Assembly (NCBI RefSeq): GCF_021223605.1
Contig: NZ_CP075175.1
Location: 1,654,001-1,718,000 of the forward strand
Length of the DNA: 64,000 nt
DNA from: Paenibacillus sp. 481
GTDB taxonomy: Bacteria > Bacillota > Bacilli > Paenibacillales > Paenibacillaceae
Direction: 5' to 3'
Part shown: piece by piece, positions 1 to 9,286 of the stretch
How the letters are laid out: each line of letters opens with the position of its first letter
How positions within the stretch are numbered: the stretch's first letter is position 1
The notes under the pieces: model-generated
Told to the model about the DNA's origin: nothing
What the model saw: only the letters and a program-made list of their open reading frames with translations
Databases searched by the model: none
Program-made: the position numbers and the translations under genes

Positions 1-615
1 ATTAATCGAAAAGCGCTCTCGTAACCGCTTGATGTGTACGTCTACCGTGCGGTCATCGCCCGCATAGTCTGCACCCCAAATATCTTGAATAAGCTGCTCC
101 CGTGTTAGGATTTGCCCCTGACAGCTGGCAAGCTTGAACAGCAGTTCAAACTCCTTCAACGGCAAAGTCATGACTTCGTCGTCTTTAATAATTTTATAGC
201 CGTTGCGGTCCAACTGGTACTCGCCTATTTGTAGTACCTGTGAGTAATAAATACGATATCGTCGTAACAACGCCTTCACCCGCATAACAAGCTCCATCGG
301 ATCAAAAGGCTTTATAATATAATCGTCCGTCCCAAGCTGAAAGCCTTTAATCTTCTGACTAGGCTCCGCTTTGGCTGTTACCATTAGTAGCGGTAGATCT
401 GGAAACTGCTGTCTCAATTCGCGGCATAGTTCCCATCCGTCCATTACAGGCATCATAATATCTAATATGACGAGGTCGGCCTTCAACGTTTCCATTAACT
501 CTAAAGCTTCTTGTCCGTCACATGCCTCCGTTACATGAAACCCTTCTGCTCGTAAAAACAATCCTATTAACTCTCGGATATTATCATCGTCATCAGCTAC
601 TAATATGTTTCTCAA
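1..615 (-). CDS. OmpR/PhoB-family response regulator, 3' end missing
   Basis: DNA-binding response regulator of a two-component system, cut by the left window edge. It starts at a TTG (615-613) preceded by an AAGGGG ribosome binding site, and the frame stays open to base 1, giving 205 residues of the usual 225-235. The N-terminus reads RNILVADDDDN, the acidic pocket of a receiver domain. The visible C-terminus, GDDRTVDVHIKRLRERFSIN, is the recognition helix and wing of a PhoB-type winged helix. The partner kinase probably lies to the left, outside the window. No target can be inferred. The gene is divergent from the methyltransferase gene at 806. Confidence 0.85.
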   Translation of the reverse strand, partial: MRNILVADDDDNIRELIGLFLRAEGFHVTEACDGQEALELMETLKADLVILDIMMPVMDGWELCRELRQQFPDLPLLMVTAKAEPSQKIKGFQLGTDDYIIKPFDPMELVMRVKALLRRYRIYYSQVLQIGEYQLDRNGYKIIKDDEVMTLPLKEFELLFKLASCQGQILTREQLIQDIWGADYAGDDRTVDVHIKRLRERFSIN

Positions 616-750
616 CACTTCACACCCCTTAAGAGTCGAAAAGTTAACATTATAACGACTTTAACATGAAAATGTTGGAATTTTCAATGAACAACTTGCG
701 CCTCTGTTCACTTCGCGCTAACATCCATTTTATTCATATTTAAAATGGCG

Positions 751-756
751 TATAAT
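751..756 (+). promoter_or_regulatory. Candidate -10 element before the methyltransferase gene
   Basis: A perfect TATAAT lies 50 bp upstream of the start at 806 in the divergent 190-bp gap. The -35 region (about 728-733, TTTTAT) is a poor match, so this is a weak candidate sigma-A promoter. Confidence 0.35.
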
Positions 757-805
757 TCAACTATTAGCCTGTACAATTAAATCGTGTGGAAAAAGGGAGG
801 TTTAT

Positions 806-1807
806 ATGGAACTTACCGATCCGTTACACAATCAGGTTACTTCTTTCATTGATTTGCAGATGCAAACCAATAGCGAGACCAATTTGTTTACTTACCACCC
901 TAGAGCGATCCGTCTCTCACCTCAAATGTTGCACTTCACGTTCGAGCATCGGTCGCAGCTACAGCAATTATTCGCTGCTCGTAACCCTACGAGGCAGAAG
1001 CTTGCGGCATACATGTCTACTTGTATGGAACGTAAACTGACCGAAGTGAACCAGTTTGCTATTTTGACCAAACCAGAACAACAGCGGCTTCTCCATATCT
1101 ACGTTTCGTATCTAGACGTTATCGTCGACCTTTTGCGCGCAGACAGCATGCAGCGCTTGTACGATTCATTCACAACGGCTATTCAGCACCATTTCTCACA
1201 TTTACGGTCATTTCTTGATCAGATGCAGCATTCGTCTCTCTTTGAAAAAATACGAGGCTTATCTCAACTAAACAAAATTCCATGCTTTGAATACCGTCCA
1301 GAACTACAACTTCACTTACTTGGAATAGACGTTAATCAACTCCAAGAACCTGTATTGGATATTGGCTGCGGCTACAACGGCAGGCTTGTACGGTACTTGC
1401 GGCGCCATGGTTGCGAGGCTTTTGGAATTGATAAATTTGCTGGCCATGCACGATGGTTGCAGCGAGCCGACTGGCTTGATTTTCGGTTTCATCCTAAGCG
1501 GTGGGGCACCCTTATTTCGCATATGGCGTTTTCGAACCATTTTACACATCATCATTTGCGTAAAGACGGTGATCCTTATCAGTATGCGGGTAAGGTGATG
1601 GAAATATTGCACGCACTGAAACCGTACGGCTCCTTCTACTACGCGCCAGGCTTACCTTTTTTCGAACCGCTCATCCCTACAGATACATATGTCATAAACA
1701 AAAGACCCCTTTCGATTCCGATGGATCAGATGCATGCACGATCATTCTCGGAATCGACAGCCTATTCGACTCACATTAGAAGCATTAACAATTGCAACTA
1801 CAAATGA
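806..1807 (+). CDS. Class I SAM-dependent methyltransferase
   Basis: Probable SAM-dependent methyltransferase of 333 aa. The start at 806 has a strong GGGAGG site 8-9 bp upstream. Residues 1-175 are mostly helical with no family I recognise. At about residue 185 the SAM-binding motif I appears as VLDIGCGYNGRLVRYL, followed by an acidic motif II (GIDKF). The later LKPYGSFYYAPGLPFFE segment resembles a motif after strand 5. The extended helical N-terminus ahead of a Rossmann core recalls RNA methyltransferases, but the substrate cannot be read from sequence. It ends 25 bp before the metallo-hydrolase gene, so the two are probably one transcript. Confidence 0.7.
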   Translation: MELTDPLHNQVTSFIDLQMQTNSETNLFTYHPRAIRLSPQMLHFTFEHRSQLQQLFAARNPTRQKLAAYMSTCMERKLTEVNQFAILTKPEQQRLLHIYVSYLDVIVDLLRADSMQRLYDSFTTAIQHHFSHLRSFLDQMQHSSLFEKIRGLSQLNKIPCFEYRPELQLHLLGIDVNQLQEPVLDIGCGYNGRLVRYLRRHGCEAFGIDKFAGHARWLQRADWLDFRFHPKRWGTLISHMAFSNHFTHHHLRKDGDPYQYAGKVMEILHALKPYGSFYYAPGLPFFEPLIPTDTYVINKRPLSIPMDQMHARSFSESTAYSTHIRSINNCNYK

Positions 1808-1832
1808 TATTCAGACATGTGGGGGTTATGTG

Positions 1833-2645
1833 ATGACTGCTGCAAAAATTCATGTATGGCATACAGGTAGTGTCTATATGGACGAAGCGATGGCTTTTCA
1901 TGAAAAAACGTGGCATCCTGCTCCATTTACCGGATGGCTGCGACCAAAATCAAAGAAACACCATTTCCCTGTTTCTGTCTATTTTATCGAACATCCGAAG
2001 GGCAATGTGCTCGTCGATACAGGCTGGAGCGAGGACATTAGAACGAAGCAACAACAGCATCTAGGTAGATTAACCATGAGTATGTATCACGGAGTGCTTC
2101 CCGAAGGAACATCCGTGCGTGAGCAGTTGCATGCTCACGGCTATACCGCACGTGACATTGATATCGTGATGCTATCTCACTTGCACGCGGACCATGTCAG
2201 CGGTATTCAGCATGTTGCTAACGCGAAGAACATAGTAACGAGCGATATTGAATGGAACGAGGCCCAGAAAGCTGTAGGTTACATTCGCAGCATGTGGGAC
2301 GGTGTTCGGATCAATACGTTCTCGTTAAAGGCGATTCCTTTCGGGCCTTACAAGTTAGGTCTCGACGTGTTTGACGACGGAACTTTATACTTCGTTTATA
2401 CACCGGGCCACACTAAAGGACTGTGCTCGGTGCTCGTACAGACGAACCAAGGGTGGGTACTGCTTGCGGCAGATGTCGGCTACGCGGAACAATCGTGGCA
2501 GGAGCGCATCTTGCCAGGCACGATGGCCAATAAGGAGGAAGCTGCACTCTCGTTGAACTGGGTTCGTGATTTTGCCCAACGGGATGACTGTTTCGCCGTG
2601 CTTGCCAACCACGATCGAAATGTTCAGCCTCACGTTATGACTTAA
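1833..2645 (+). CDS. Metallo-beta-lactamase-fold hydrolase (AHL-lactonase-like)
   Basis: Binuclear zinc hydrolase of the metallo-beta-lactamase superfamily, 270 aa. I start it at ATG 1833, 7 bp after a GGGGG ribosome binding site; a longer frame exists upstream but overlaps the methyltransferase gene without its own site. All metal ligands are visible: SHLHADHVSG (HxHxDH), TPGHTKG, AADVGY and the final NHDRN histidine. Length and motif order fit the N-acyl-homoserine lactonase group (AiiA-like), but related enzymes act on other esters and lactones, so quorum quenching is only a possibility. No signal peptide, so cytoplasmic. Followed directly by a strong terminator. Confidence 0.8.
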   Translation: MTAAKIHVWHTGSVYMDEAMAFHEKTWHPAPFTGWLRPKSKKHHFPVSVYFIEHPKGNVLVDTGWSEDIRTKQQQHLGRLTMSMYHGVLPEGTSVREQLHAHGYTARDIDIVMLSHLHADHVSGIQHVANAKNIVTSDIEWNEAQKAVGYIRSMWDGVRINTFSLKAIPFGPYKLGLDVFDDGTLYFVYTPGHTKGLCSVLVQTNQGWVLLAADVGYAEQSWQERILPGTMANKEEAALSLNWVRDFAQRDDCFAVLANHDRNVQPHVMT

Positions 2646-2650
2646 CATCA

Positions 2651-2695
2651 AGCAGCATGCTTCTACCTGCGGGACAGAAGCATGCTGCTATTTTT
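2651..2695 (+). terminator. Rho-independent terminator
   Basis: A perfect 14-bp stem (2651-2664 with 2676-2689), an 11-nt loop and a T-rich tail. It closes the methyltransferase/metallo-hydrolase transcript. Confidence 0.9.
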
Positions 2696-2773
2696 CATGA
2701 ATGCGACCAGCCTAGCTAACCTGTCCAGCTCAACCTAATTGGGTACTACTCGCCTCTCTCCCGCGGCAGTATT

Positions 2774-3988
2774 TTAGCTCCCCAATGATGGTTGCGGGTC
2801 AGCCTCAACCGTGTTGGTTAGCTTCAGCAAGTACGCTGGAATGGTAGCCAATGCCACCACACATGCGGCAATGACGTATACCGTGACTAACGAGGTCGAT
2901 ATTTTTAGGAACGCTGATAAAGAAGAGCCAAGAAGCACGGAACCCATAAATAAAGGGGTAATCGTCCCAGTCACCCGACCAATCATTTGGGCAGACACCA
3001 AATTAATCATCTGTGTTCCGATGACGATATTAACAAAAGCCATACAGACGGCATCTGCAAAGGCCGTCGCAGCTGTTAGCCATAGTTCTGTAGAAAGGGC
3101 AGAAATGATATTGGAGACGCTGTACATGAGTAGCCCCCAGATCAGAACTTGTTTCATGTTTAATTTCGGCAAAGAAACGGTTGCAATGCCTCCACCTATC
3201 AGCATGCCTAATCCAGTAAGAGCGGCTATGTACTGCATCATTTTTTGATCTAAACCAAGACGTTCCGTAATGAGAAAAATTTCAAGTGGCTGCATCAGTC
3301 CGGCGCCAAGCCCAAAAAGACAAAATAAAATGGACATCTTGATTAACGCTGAGGATTGATATACGTATGCCCAGCCTTCCTTAATATCGTGAAGTAAGGA
3401 AATCCGTTCACTCTGCTCAATCTTGATAGCCGGAAGGAAAGACAAGCACAGAAAGGACAACGCAAATAAACCAACAAGACAATAAAGTGAGGCTGTCATG
3501 CCTAGATTGTAATAGATAAATGTACCTACTAATGGTCCGATCATAATAAACAAGGAATGAAGACTTTGTGATATCCCGATCGCGAGCGATATGTCTTTCT
3601 CTGGAACGTACAATTTAAACAGCTTGGACGACGCAGGCTGGGAAAATTGACTGACTACAGCAGAAACAAATGTAGCAATATAAAGCACTTCCCAATACCC
3701 TGACTGCAGCACAGCTATAATGATCAAAATAGAAAGGGCACTTAGCACATCTCCCGTAATCATCGTTCGCTTCGGATTCCATCTGTCAGCTAATGCTCCA
3801 CCAATAATGGAAAATATAAAAATAGGCGCATACTCCAGCACCGTAATAAGCGCAATAGCTTCAGTGCTACCAGACGTTTTCTCCATAATAAAATAGAGAA
3901 GAGCCATATTCCGAATCCAGATCGCAATATTTTGCAGCAAATCGGACGCTGACACTAACACAAATACTTTATTTTTAAATAGTTGCAA
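2774..3988 (-). CDS. MFS transporter, probable drug efflux pump
   Basis: Major facilitator superfamily permease of 404 aa with about 12 hydrophobic segments, resembling the macrolide/multidrug-efflux type (MFS_1/MFS_3). A conserved loop after helix 2 reads GGALADRWNPKRTMI, matching the family motif GxxxDRxGRR. I prefer TTG at 3988 because GGGAGG lies 6 bp before it. The in-frame ATG at 4012 would place the start inside the operator and ahead of that ribosome binding site. The TetR regulator lies just upstream on the same strand, and operator copies precede both genes, so expression is probably induced by the regulator's ligand. Substrate unknown. Confidence 0.8.
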   Translation of the reverse strand: MQLFKNKVFVLVSASDLLQNIAIWIRNMALLYFIMEKTSGSTEAIALITVLEYAPIFIFSIIGGALADRWNPKRTMITGDVLSALSILIIIAVLQSGYWEVLYIATFVSAVVSQFSQPASSKLFKLYVPEKDISLAIGISQSLHSLFIMIGPLVGTFIYYNLGMTASLYCLVGLFALSFLCLSFLPAIKIEQSERISLLHDIKEGWAYVYQSSALIKMSILFCLFGLGAGLMQPLEIFLITERLGLDQKMMQYIAALTGLGMLIGGGIATVSLPKLNMKQVLIWGLLMYSVSNIISALSTELWLTAATAFADAVCMAFVNIVIGTQMINLVSAQMIGRVTGTITPLFMGSVLLGSSLSAFLKISTSLVTVYVIAACVVALATIPAYLLKLTNTVEADPQPSLGS

Positions 3989-4000
3989 GTTAATCCTCCC

Positions 4001-4020
4001 TAAACCGACCATTCGGTCTA
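4001..4020. promoter_or_regulatory. TetR operator copy 1 (before the MFS gene)
   Basis: Inverted repeat ACCGA-CCAT-TCGGT centred at 4010.5, with the same sequence and flanks as the copy before the tetR gene. It overlaps the leader just upstream of the MFS ribosome binding site, so repressor binding should block transcription. Confidence 0.75.
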
Positions 4021-4054
4021 ATTTAATACATAACTACCTGACAACTAAATAAAA

Positions 4055-4660
4055 TCAGGCAGTCGTGTGATTTACACTAATCCCATGCCAAAGAACGTCG
4101 ATCCCTTTTTTGTACATCCGCTTCAGTTCTTTCATGTCCATCTCATAATCGTAATATAGCGTACCCAGCCCACTTAGCATCGCATAAACGATGTACATCA
4201 AATCTTGTACATTGTCCTGCTTGAGTTCGCCCTCATCAATGCCTTTCTGTACAATTTCCTCGTACACCTTATTCGGAATACGTGAAATTTCCACCATTTT
4301 CTCTACCGTTGTTAGACTCACAATTTGGCTAGTAACAAATTCTTGCGTTGCATACATAAGTGTCGTTTCAAAGTTATCTATAAAATGTTCAGCAACAGCG
4401 TAAAGCCGCTCCATTGTGTTTGTGTACTTGTGCTCCATCTCCCTCCATTTCTTTACCCACTCCTCTATATTTATTTGACATAAAAATAGAAATAGCTCTT
4501 CCTTACTCTTAAAATGGTAGTAAATACTACCCTTACTACGCTGTGTAATCGTGCAAATGTCCTCCATAGAGGTTGCATTATATCCTTTTTGCGAAAAGAG
4601 CTCCTTTGCTTTCAACACAATATCTCGTTTGATATCTTGTCGTTTTCGATGACGTGCCAA
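4055..4660 (-). CDS. TetR/AcrR-family transcriptional repressor
   Basis: One-component repressor of 201 aa. The N-terminal TetR helix-turn-helix spans roughly residues 12-60, with the typical ATSMEDICTITQRSKGSIYYHF core. The rest is an all-helical ligand and dimer domain. It starts at TTG 4660, about 10 bp after AGGAGGGA. It lies 66 bp upstream of the MFS start, on the same strand. One operator lies before this gene (4688-4709) and one before the MFS gene (4001-4020), so it probably represses itself and the pump. The ligand is unknown. Confidence 0.88.
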   Translation of the reverse strand: MARHRKRQDIKRDIVLKAKELFSQKGYNATSMEDICTITQRSKGSIYYHFKSKEELFLFLCQINIEEWVKKWREMEHKYTNTMERLYAVAEHFIDNFETTLMYATQEFVTSQIVSLTTVEKMVEISRIPNKVYEEIVQKGIDEGELKQDNVQDLMYIVYAMLSGLGTLYYDYEMDMKELKRMYKKGIDVLWHGISVNHTTA

Positions 4661-4687
4661 CTTGAATCGGTCCCTCCTTCTTATTTA

Positions 4688-4709
4688 TTAAACCGACTAT
4701 GCGGTCTAA
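4688..4709. promoter_or_regulatory. TetR operator copy 2 (before the tetR gene)
   Basis: A 22-bp inverted repeat with arms TTAaACCG and CGGTcTAA around a 6-bp centre, matching the copy at 4001-4020. It supports autoregulation of the adjacent tetR gene. Confidence 0.75.
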
Positions 4710-4789
4710 TAATATCATGGCTTTGTTTTCCAAGCAAAGGGACTATAATAAAAAATCCCCTCCGGTTTGTGCTGCGTCTGAACAGCATA

Positions 4790-4839
4790 AATAAACCTCC
4801 TCGTCCGCCTATATCATATGTAGGGCAGTTGAGGAGGTT
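4790..4839 (-). terminator. Terminator of the Fn3 protein gene
   Basis: Stem of 9 bp (4794-4802 with 4831-4839) around a 28-nt loop, followed on the minus strand by TTTATTTAT. It lies just beyond the stop codon at 4869. Confidence 0.6.
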
Positions 4840-4868
4840 GCTATTTAAGGTATCGTGACTGTAACGGT

Positions 4869-5933
4869 TTAAGTCAAGGGTTTATCATCAGGCTGTGCGA
4901 CATATTCGTTAATTTCAAACGTTAAAATACGATCGAAAATCACATAGTCTACTCTGCTACTAAACGGGCCTTTATTGTTAGTACCTTTATTGATAGCAAA
5001 TTTAGAAGGGCCTTGTCCCGCATCCTTTGTATCAAACCATTTTAAGAAGGCTTCTACTTCTTTCATCGACAAATCGTATTCTTTAACTGTACCATTAATT
5101 AACGTAATTTCTACTAATGCTCTGTTGCCTGTTGGCTCAGGCTTCTCGGGCTCTTTTGGCATTTCTTTCGGTGTAGCAACAGCCTCATTGGAGTTGCTGT
5201 ACTCAAGACCATTTACGATAGCGCTAACTGCAAAATAGTAGGTCGTTCCGTTGTTCAGGCCTGTAACGGTATAGTTACCATAAACGCTGCTTGTTACCGT
5301 TGTTGATTCCGTATAATTTCCTTTTGCAGTACCGTATTTGATGACATATTGCGCAGCATCTGCTACGGGTGTCCAATTTAATTTAACCGCTTTATCTCCT
5401 GCTTGTGCTGTTAAATCTTCAGCTTTGTAATCGATCAGCTCACCGGTTTCGTTCATATCAATTGCATCGAGTGAAATGACTCCACTATCCACAGCTTGAA
5501 TAGTTACGGTATGTTTAGTATTAGGCAATCCACGTTTTTCATAAACAAGAATTTGTCCTTCTGACATGCTAACATTTTTGTATGCGCTATACGATTCTGT
5601 AACTCCGTCAATTGTAATCCCAATATTTTTACTGTGATTTAAGTAACGTGTTGCAATGATTCGAATGTCTGTACCTGTGAAGTCAAATTGAATACTTGCA
5701 TCTTTTTGGTGAGAGTAAATATTCGTTTTATCATAAAATCGGTTGTCTTTTATGCCGTTTGTCCAGCCTGAACCTAAATATTTGATACCATCCGCTCTAT
5801 CATCGTATCTTTTCCAACCGCTTTCTGGAGCTGTTAATCTCTCACCTATTGTAAGTGCATAAGTTGTAGGTGCAATGACAAGTGAAATGAGCATTACAGT
5901 TAAAAATAGTCCGCTAAAAAATTTCAATTTCAT
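4869..5933 (-). CDS. Secreted protein with fibronectin type III domain
   Basis: Exported 354-aa protein of unknown role. Residues 1-26 form a signal peptide with a hydrophobic core and a PTTYA-L cleavage region. Residues 30-150 form a beta-rich module of the carbohydrate-binding kind (FTGTDIRIIATRYLN, then GVISLDAIDMNET), a pattern seen beside Fn3 domains in Bacillales. A fibronectin type III domain covers about 165-255 (VKLNWTPVADAAQYVIKYG). After a short Pro/Glu linker, a C-terminal domain (about 270-345, YDLSMKEVEAFLKWFDTKD) resembles a module I associate with Paenibacillus secreted proteins. Start ATG 5933 follows an AAAGGGG-like site. Polysaccharide binding is inferred. It is monocistronic. 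Confidence 0.7.
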   Translation of the reverse strand: MKLKFFSGLFLTVMLISLVIAPTTYALTIGERLTAPESGWKRYDDRADGIKYLGSGWTNGIKDNRFYDKTNIYSHQKDASIQFDFTGTDIRIIATRYLNHSKNIGITIDGVTESYSAYKNVSMSEGQILVYEKRGLPNTKHTVTIQAVDSGVISLDAIDMNETGELIDYKAEDLTAQAGDKAVKLNWTPVADAAQYVIKYGTAKGNYTESTTVTSSVYGNYTVTGLNNGTTYYFAVSAIVNGLEYSNSNEAVATPKEMPKEPEKPEPTGNRALVEITLINGTVKEYDLSMKEVEAFLKWFDTKDAGQGPSKFAINKGTNNKGPFSSRVDYVIFDRILTFEINEYVAQPDDKPLT

Positions 5934-6070
5934 TTGATGGATCCCCTTTTCAATTTGTTTATGTCATTAATCTAATCGAAATTAGTTCCCATGTCTAAAC
6001 ATATAATCCTAAATATGGTTATTTATATACGGTGTGGGTAAACATTTTCAGAAAGCTTACTTCTATACAC

Positions 6071-6113
6071 AAAAAAGACTGCCTCAAAAGTCATTAAGAC
6101 TTTCGAAGCAGCC
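6071..6113 (-). terminator. Terminator of the malic enzyme gene
   Basis: 16-bp stem with three G-U pairs (6077-6092 with 6098-6113), a 5-nt loop and a run of six T on the minus strand. It ends the malic enzyme transcript. Confidence 0.85.
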
Positions 6114-6164
6114 ACTTAGAGCGTTACCTCAATATGAACTATATACGGAGATACATCCGTAGGT

Positions 6165-7658
6165 TTAGCGCCACGCCAGCTCTATATCTTCCTCAAACAG
6201 CTCATCTGTGCTGATAGCATCAGAACTCGACGTTTGCATATCGAGCGGTAGCTTGCGTGCAACGCCTGTCTGATGTGCCGCTCTGATTACACCTTCGCGA
6301 ACCTTCTCAACGACTTTGGCGTTGAAGACGTTAGGAATAATGTACGTCTCGCTCAACTGCTCGTCCGTTACGACCGACGCGATCGCTTGCGCGGCTGCCA
6401 GCTTCATCTCTTCGTTGATTTCCGTCGCGCGGCAATCTAACGCGCCGCGGAAAATGCCAGGGAAGCAGAGCACGTTGTTAATTTGGTTCGGGTAATCGGA
6501 ACGGCCCGTTGCCATTACTTTTACATACGGTGCTGCAAGGTCCGGATCGATTTCCGGCACCGGATTCGCCATGGCAAAGACGATCGGCTCTTGCGCCATC
6601 TTCTTCACGTCCTCCACCTTAAGTACACCTGGTGCGGACACCCCGATAAATACGTCAGCGTCAGCAATAACTTCGGACAAAGAACCGCTTACATTGTGCG
6701 GGTTTGTGATTTGCGCGAAAGCAGTCCATTGCGGATTATCGTATTGAACGTCGCGGCAAATTGCACCGTGGCGGTCAACGCCAATCAGATTGCGCACGCC
6801 GGCTTGGAGCAGCATTTTTGAGCAAGCGATACCTGCTGCGCCGATGCCGTTAACGATAACTTTAATGTCCTCAACTCGTTTGCCGCAAATTCTAAGCGCA
6901 TTCAACAACCCTGCCATAATGACAACGGCTGTGCCGTGCTGATCATCGTGAAATACCGGAATATCGAGTTCACGCTTTAAGCGCTCCTCGATCTCGAAGC
7001 AACGCGGCGAAGAAATATCCTCTAAGTTAATGCCGCCGAACGTCGGCTCCATGGCTTTAACGATACGAATAATTTCTTCTGGGTCCTTCGTATTCAAGCA
7101 AATCGGAAATGCGTCCACGCCTGCGAGCTGCTTGAACAGCATCGCCTTGCCTTCCATTACTGGCATTGCAGCGGCTGGGCCGATGTCGCCCAAGCCGAGT
7201 ACCGCTGTGCCGTCCGATACAACGGCTACCGTGTTGCGCTTAATCGTGAGCGAGTACGCCTTGTCCGGATCGTCGGCGATCGCCGTACATACACGCGCAA
7301 CGCCCGGTGTGTATACTTTAGATAGCGTATCGCGGTTCTTGATCGGATTTTTCGGCACGCACTCAATTTTGCCGCCGACGTGCAATTGGAACGTCTGATC
7401 GGAGACGTGCATAACGTCAACACCATCCAGCTCCGCTAGCTTCTTGCCTAGCATGCTTCCGTGCTCTGGATCACTTACGTTAACCGTAATATCGCGCACA
7501 TGGTGCGTCTTCGTTGATGAGATAACGTCGATACCGACCATATCCCCGCCGTCGTAGCCGATTTGCGTAGCCAACGTGCCAAAGCCGACACGCTCTTTTT
7601 CATACTTTACACGGATCGTGATGGTAAGCTGTTTATGAGTGCTGCTCATTTCTTTCAT
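6165..7658 (-). CDS. NAD(P)-dependent malic enzyme with N-terminal ACT-like domain
   Basis: Malic enzyme, converting malate to pyruvate and CO2 with reduction of NAD(P), 497 aa. I start at ATG 7658, 7 bp after TCCTCCCC read in reverse; the upstream ATG at 7688 lacks a site. Residues 10-90 form an ACT-like regulatory domain (LTITIRVKYEKERVGFGTLA). The catalytic part follows: VYTPGVARVC, then SDGTAVLGLGDIGP, the metal site INLEDISSPRCFEIE, FHDDQHGTAVV, and the nucleotide-binding VNGIGAAGIACSKML. The cofactor preference is not clear from sequence. Next to a 2HCT transporter and a MalKR-type system, it should feed imported malate into pyruvate. Confidence 0.93.
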   Translation of the reverse strand: MKEMSSTHKQLTITIRVKYEKERVGFGTLATQIGYDGGDMVGIDVISSTKTHHVRDITVNVSDPEHGSMLGKKLAELDGVDVMHVSDQTFQLHVGGKIECVPKNPIKNRDTLSKVYTPGVARVCTAIADDPDKAYSLTIKRNTVAVVSDGTAVLGLGDIGPAAAMPVMEGKAMLFKQLAGVDAFPICLNTKDPEEIIRIVKAMEPTFGGINLEDISSPRCFEIEERLKRELDIPVFHDDQHGTAVVIMAGLLNALRICGKRVEDIKVIVNGIGAAGIACSKMLLQAGVRNLIGVDRHGAICRDVQYDNPQWTAFAQITNPHNVSGSLSEVIADADVFIGVSAPGVLKVEDVKKMAQEPIVFAMANPVPEIDPDLAAPYVKVMATGRSDYPNQINNVLCFPGIFRGALDCRATEINEEMKLAAAQAIASVVTDEQLSETYIIPNVFNAKVVEKVREGVIRAAHQTGVARKLPLDMQTSSSDAISTDELFEEDIELAWR

Positions 7659-7804
7659 GATGTTTTCCTCCCCATTTTCAATGCCCATATCAGCAAATCC
7701 TCATCTATCCATTTTCATATCTTCTCTCTATAGCCCAATGAACAAAGGGAACAAGTCTGTTGATCTGCTCGCTTTGTTCACCGAACCTTATTTATATCGT
7801 CACT

Positions 7805-9148
7805 TTAACTAAAAAACTTCATCAGCAGCGTAGCCGCAATGACCGTTGCCGCTCCCCCCAAACGAGTGGAAATTTGCGCAAACGGCATCATCCCCATACG
7901 ATTGGACGCCGACAAGATCGCTACGTCGCCAGTACCGCCAAGACCACTGTGACAGCCTGTTACGATTGCGGATTCTACGGGATGCATGTTCATATAACGT
8001 GCAATAAAGTAGCCAGAACCAACCATCGCCAACACGACCGAAGCACAGACTAAAATGTAACCTGGGCTGATCACTTTTACGACATCCGTCAGTGGCACGT
8101 ACAACATACCCAAACCGACCATAAGCGGCCATGTCAACGAAGTCGAAATAAACTTGTACATATGAAACGCGCCATGCTCCATATTTCTTGGCAGCACTTG
8201 TGCGTATTTAACAACGGTAGCGGCAATAATCATAATGATTGCACCTGGAATACCAACGAACTTGGACAACAGGCCGCCCAAAATAAAGAAGCAGCAGGCA
8301 AGCAAGAGGCCAGAGCCCATCAAAGCAAAATCAATCTTCTTCTCTTCTTCTTGCGCACTAAGAATTTCGTTATCTGCACCAGACTTGATCAACATGCCGT
8401 TACCCGTCAAGTGAGGCTTCTTTTCGCCTAGGCGCTTGAGCAAGCCCGCGCAAATAATCGCAACCATGTTGCCGATAATAGCCGCCGGAATCATTTGAGA
8501 CACATACGTACTTGCTGGTTCTCCCAAAATCGCGGAATATGCAATGGACAGCGGTAAAATCCCTTCACCAATACCACCACCGATAATCGGTACGATTATA
8601 AAGAAGAACGTGTGGTAAGGCGTGTAGCCGAACAACATGCCCACGAGCAAGCCTGCACCGACCGATGCGAGTGTACCCACGACGAGCGGTACGAACATGC
8701 GGACAAAGCCTTTTACTAAGACGGTACGGTTCATCCCTAAGATACTACCTGCCACGAGGCAGGAGATGTAGAAGTACAAGAAGTTCGACTCTTTCATCAA
8801 CTGCGTAACCGCTTCCATTATAGGCGGATTAAACACATTTAGAAACACTAGAATCGAAGGCACGAAAATAGCCAAAATAGCTGGACCGCCAATTTCTTTT
8901 AAAATGGGCACTCTTAAACCGATGTCCCCGAGCAAAATGCCCAAAACCATGATCACGGCAAAACCGCCGATCATATCAGACGGAAGCTTACTAAAGTAAG
9001 CAGCTAAAAATACGATTGCAGCAAGCGTTAAGTAAAGCGGCAACGGAATGACGCCGACTTTCACTTGACCAAGTCTTGTGAAAAAGTTAGGCTTCGCTTG
9101 TTCGTTCTGCGCAGATGAATTCGCCTTATATTGTTGGGCGTGTTCCAT
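7805..9148 (-). CDS. maeN: 2HCT-family sodium:malate/citrate symporter
   Basis: Membrane symporter of 447 aa in the 2-hydroxycarboxylate transporter family, which includes B. subtilis MaeN and CimH. The two hallmark pore loops are visible: IGGGIGEGILPLS in the first half and SGLGGTGDVAILSA in the second, followed by the substrate arginine region ISTRLGGAATV. I start at ATG 9148, 8 bp after GGAGGTG, rather than 27 codons upstream. It lies 146 bp upstream of the malic enzyme gene and just downstream of a MalR-like regulator gene, matching the maeN neighbourhood in B. subtilis. Malate is the most likely substrate; citrate is possible. Confidence 0.88.
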   Translation of the reverse strand: MEHAQQYKANSSAQNEQAKPNFFTRLGQVKVGVIPLPLYLTLAAIVFLAAYFSKLPSDMIGGFAVIMVLGILLGDIGLRVPILKEIGGPAILAIFVPSILVFLNVFNPPIMEAVTQLMKESNFLYFYISCLVAGSILGMNRTVLVKGFVRMFVPLVVGTLASVGAGLLVGMLFGYTPYHTFFFIIVPIIGGGIGEGILPLSIAYSAILGEPASTYVSQMIPAAIIGNMVAIICAGLLKRLGEKKPHLTGNGMLIKSGADNEILSAQEEEKKIDFALMGSGLLLACCFFILGGLLSKFVGIPGAIIMIIAATVVKYAQVLPRNMEHGAFHMYKFISTSLTWPLMVGLGMLYVPLTDVVKVISPGYILVCASVVLAMVGSGYFIARYMNMHPVESAIVTGCHSGLGGTGDVAILSASNRMGMMPFAQISTRLGGAATVIAATLLMKFFS

Positions 9149-9286
9149 AGGCCAACACCTCCAATGTGTGAGTACGAATTCATCATAATCGTTATGAAAA
9201 CGCTTTAATAGTTTTTGAAAGTTAAGCATTTGTTTTGTAATTAAAGTAAGTGATAAGGTAGTTAGACAGCAAGATTTGAGTTGTCG

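Noticed and set aside
3962-4012. ATG at 4012 as the start of the MFS gene
   Set aside because: It lies inside the TetR operator and before the GGGAGG site; TTG 3988 is better.
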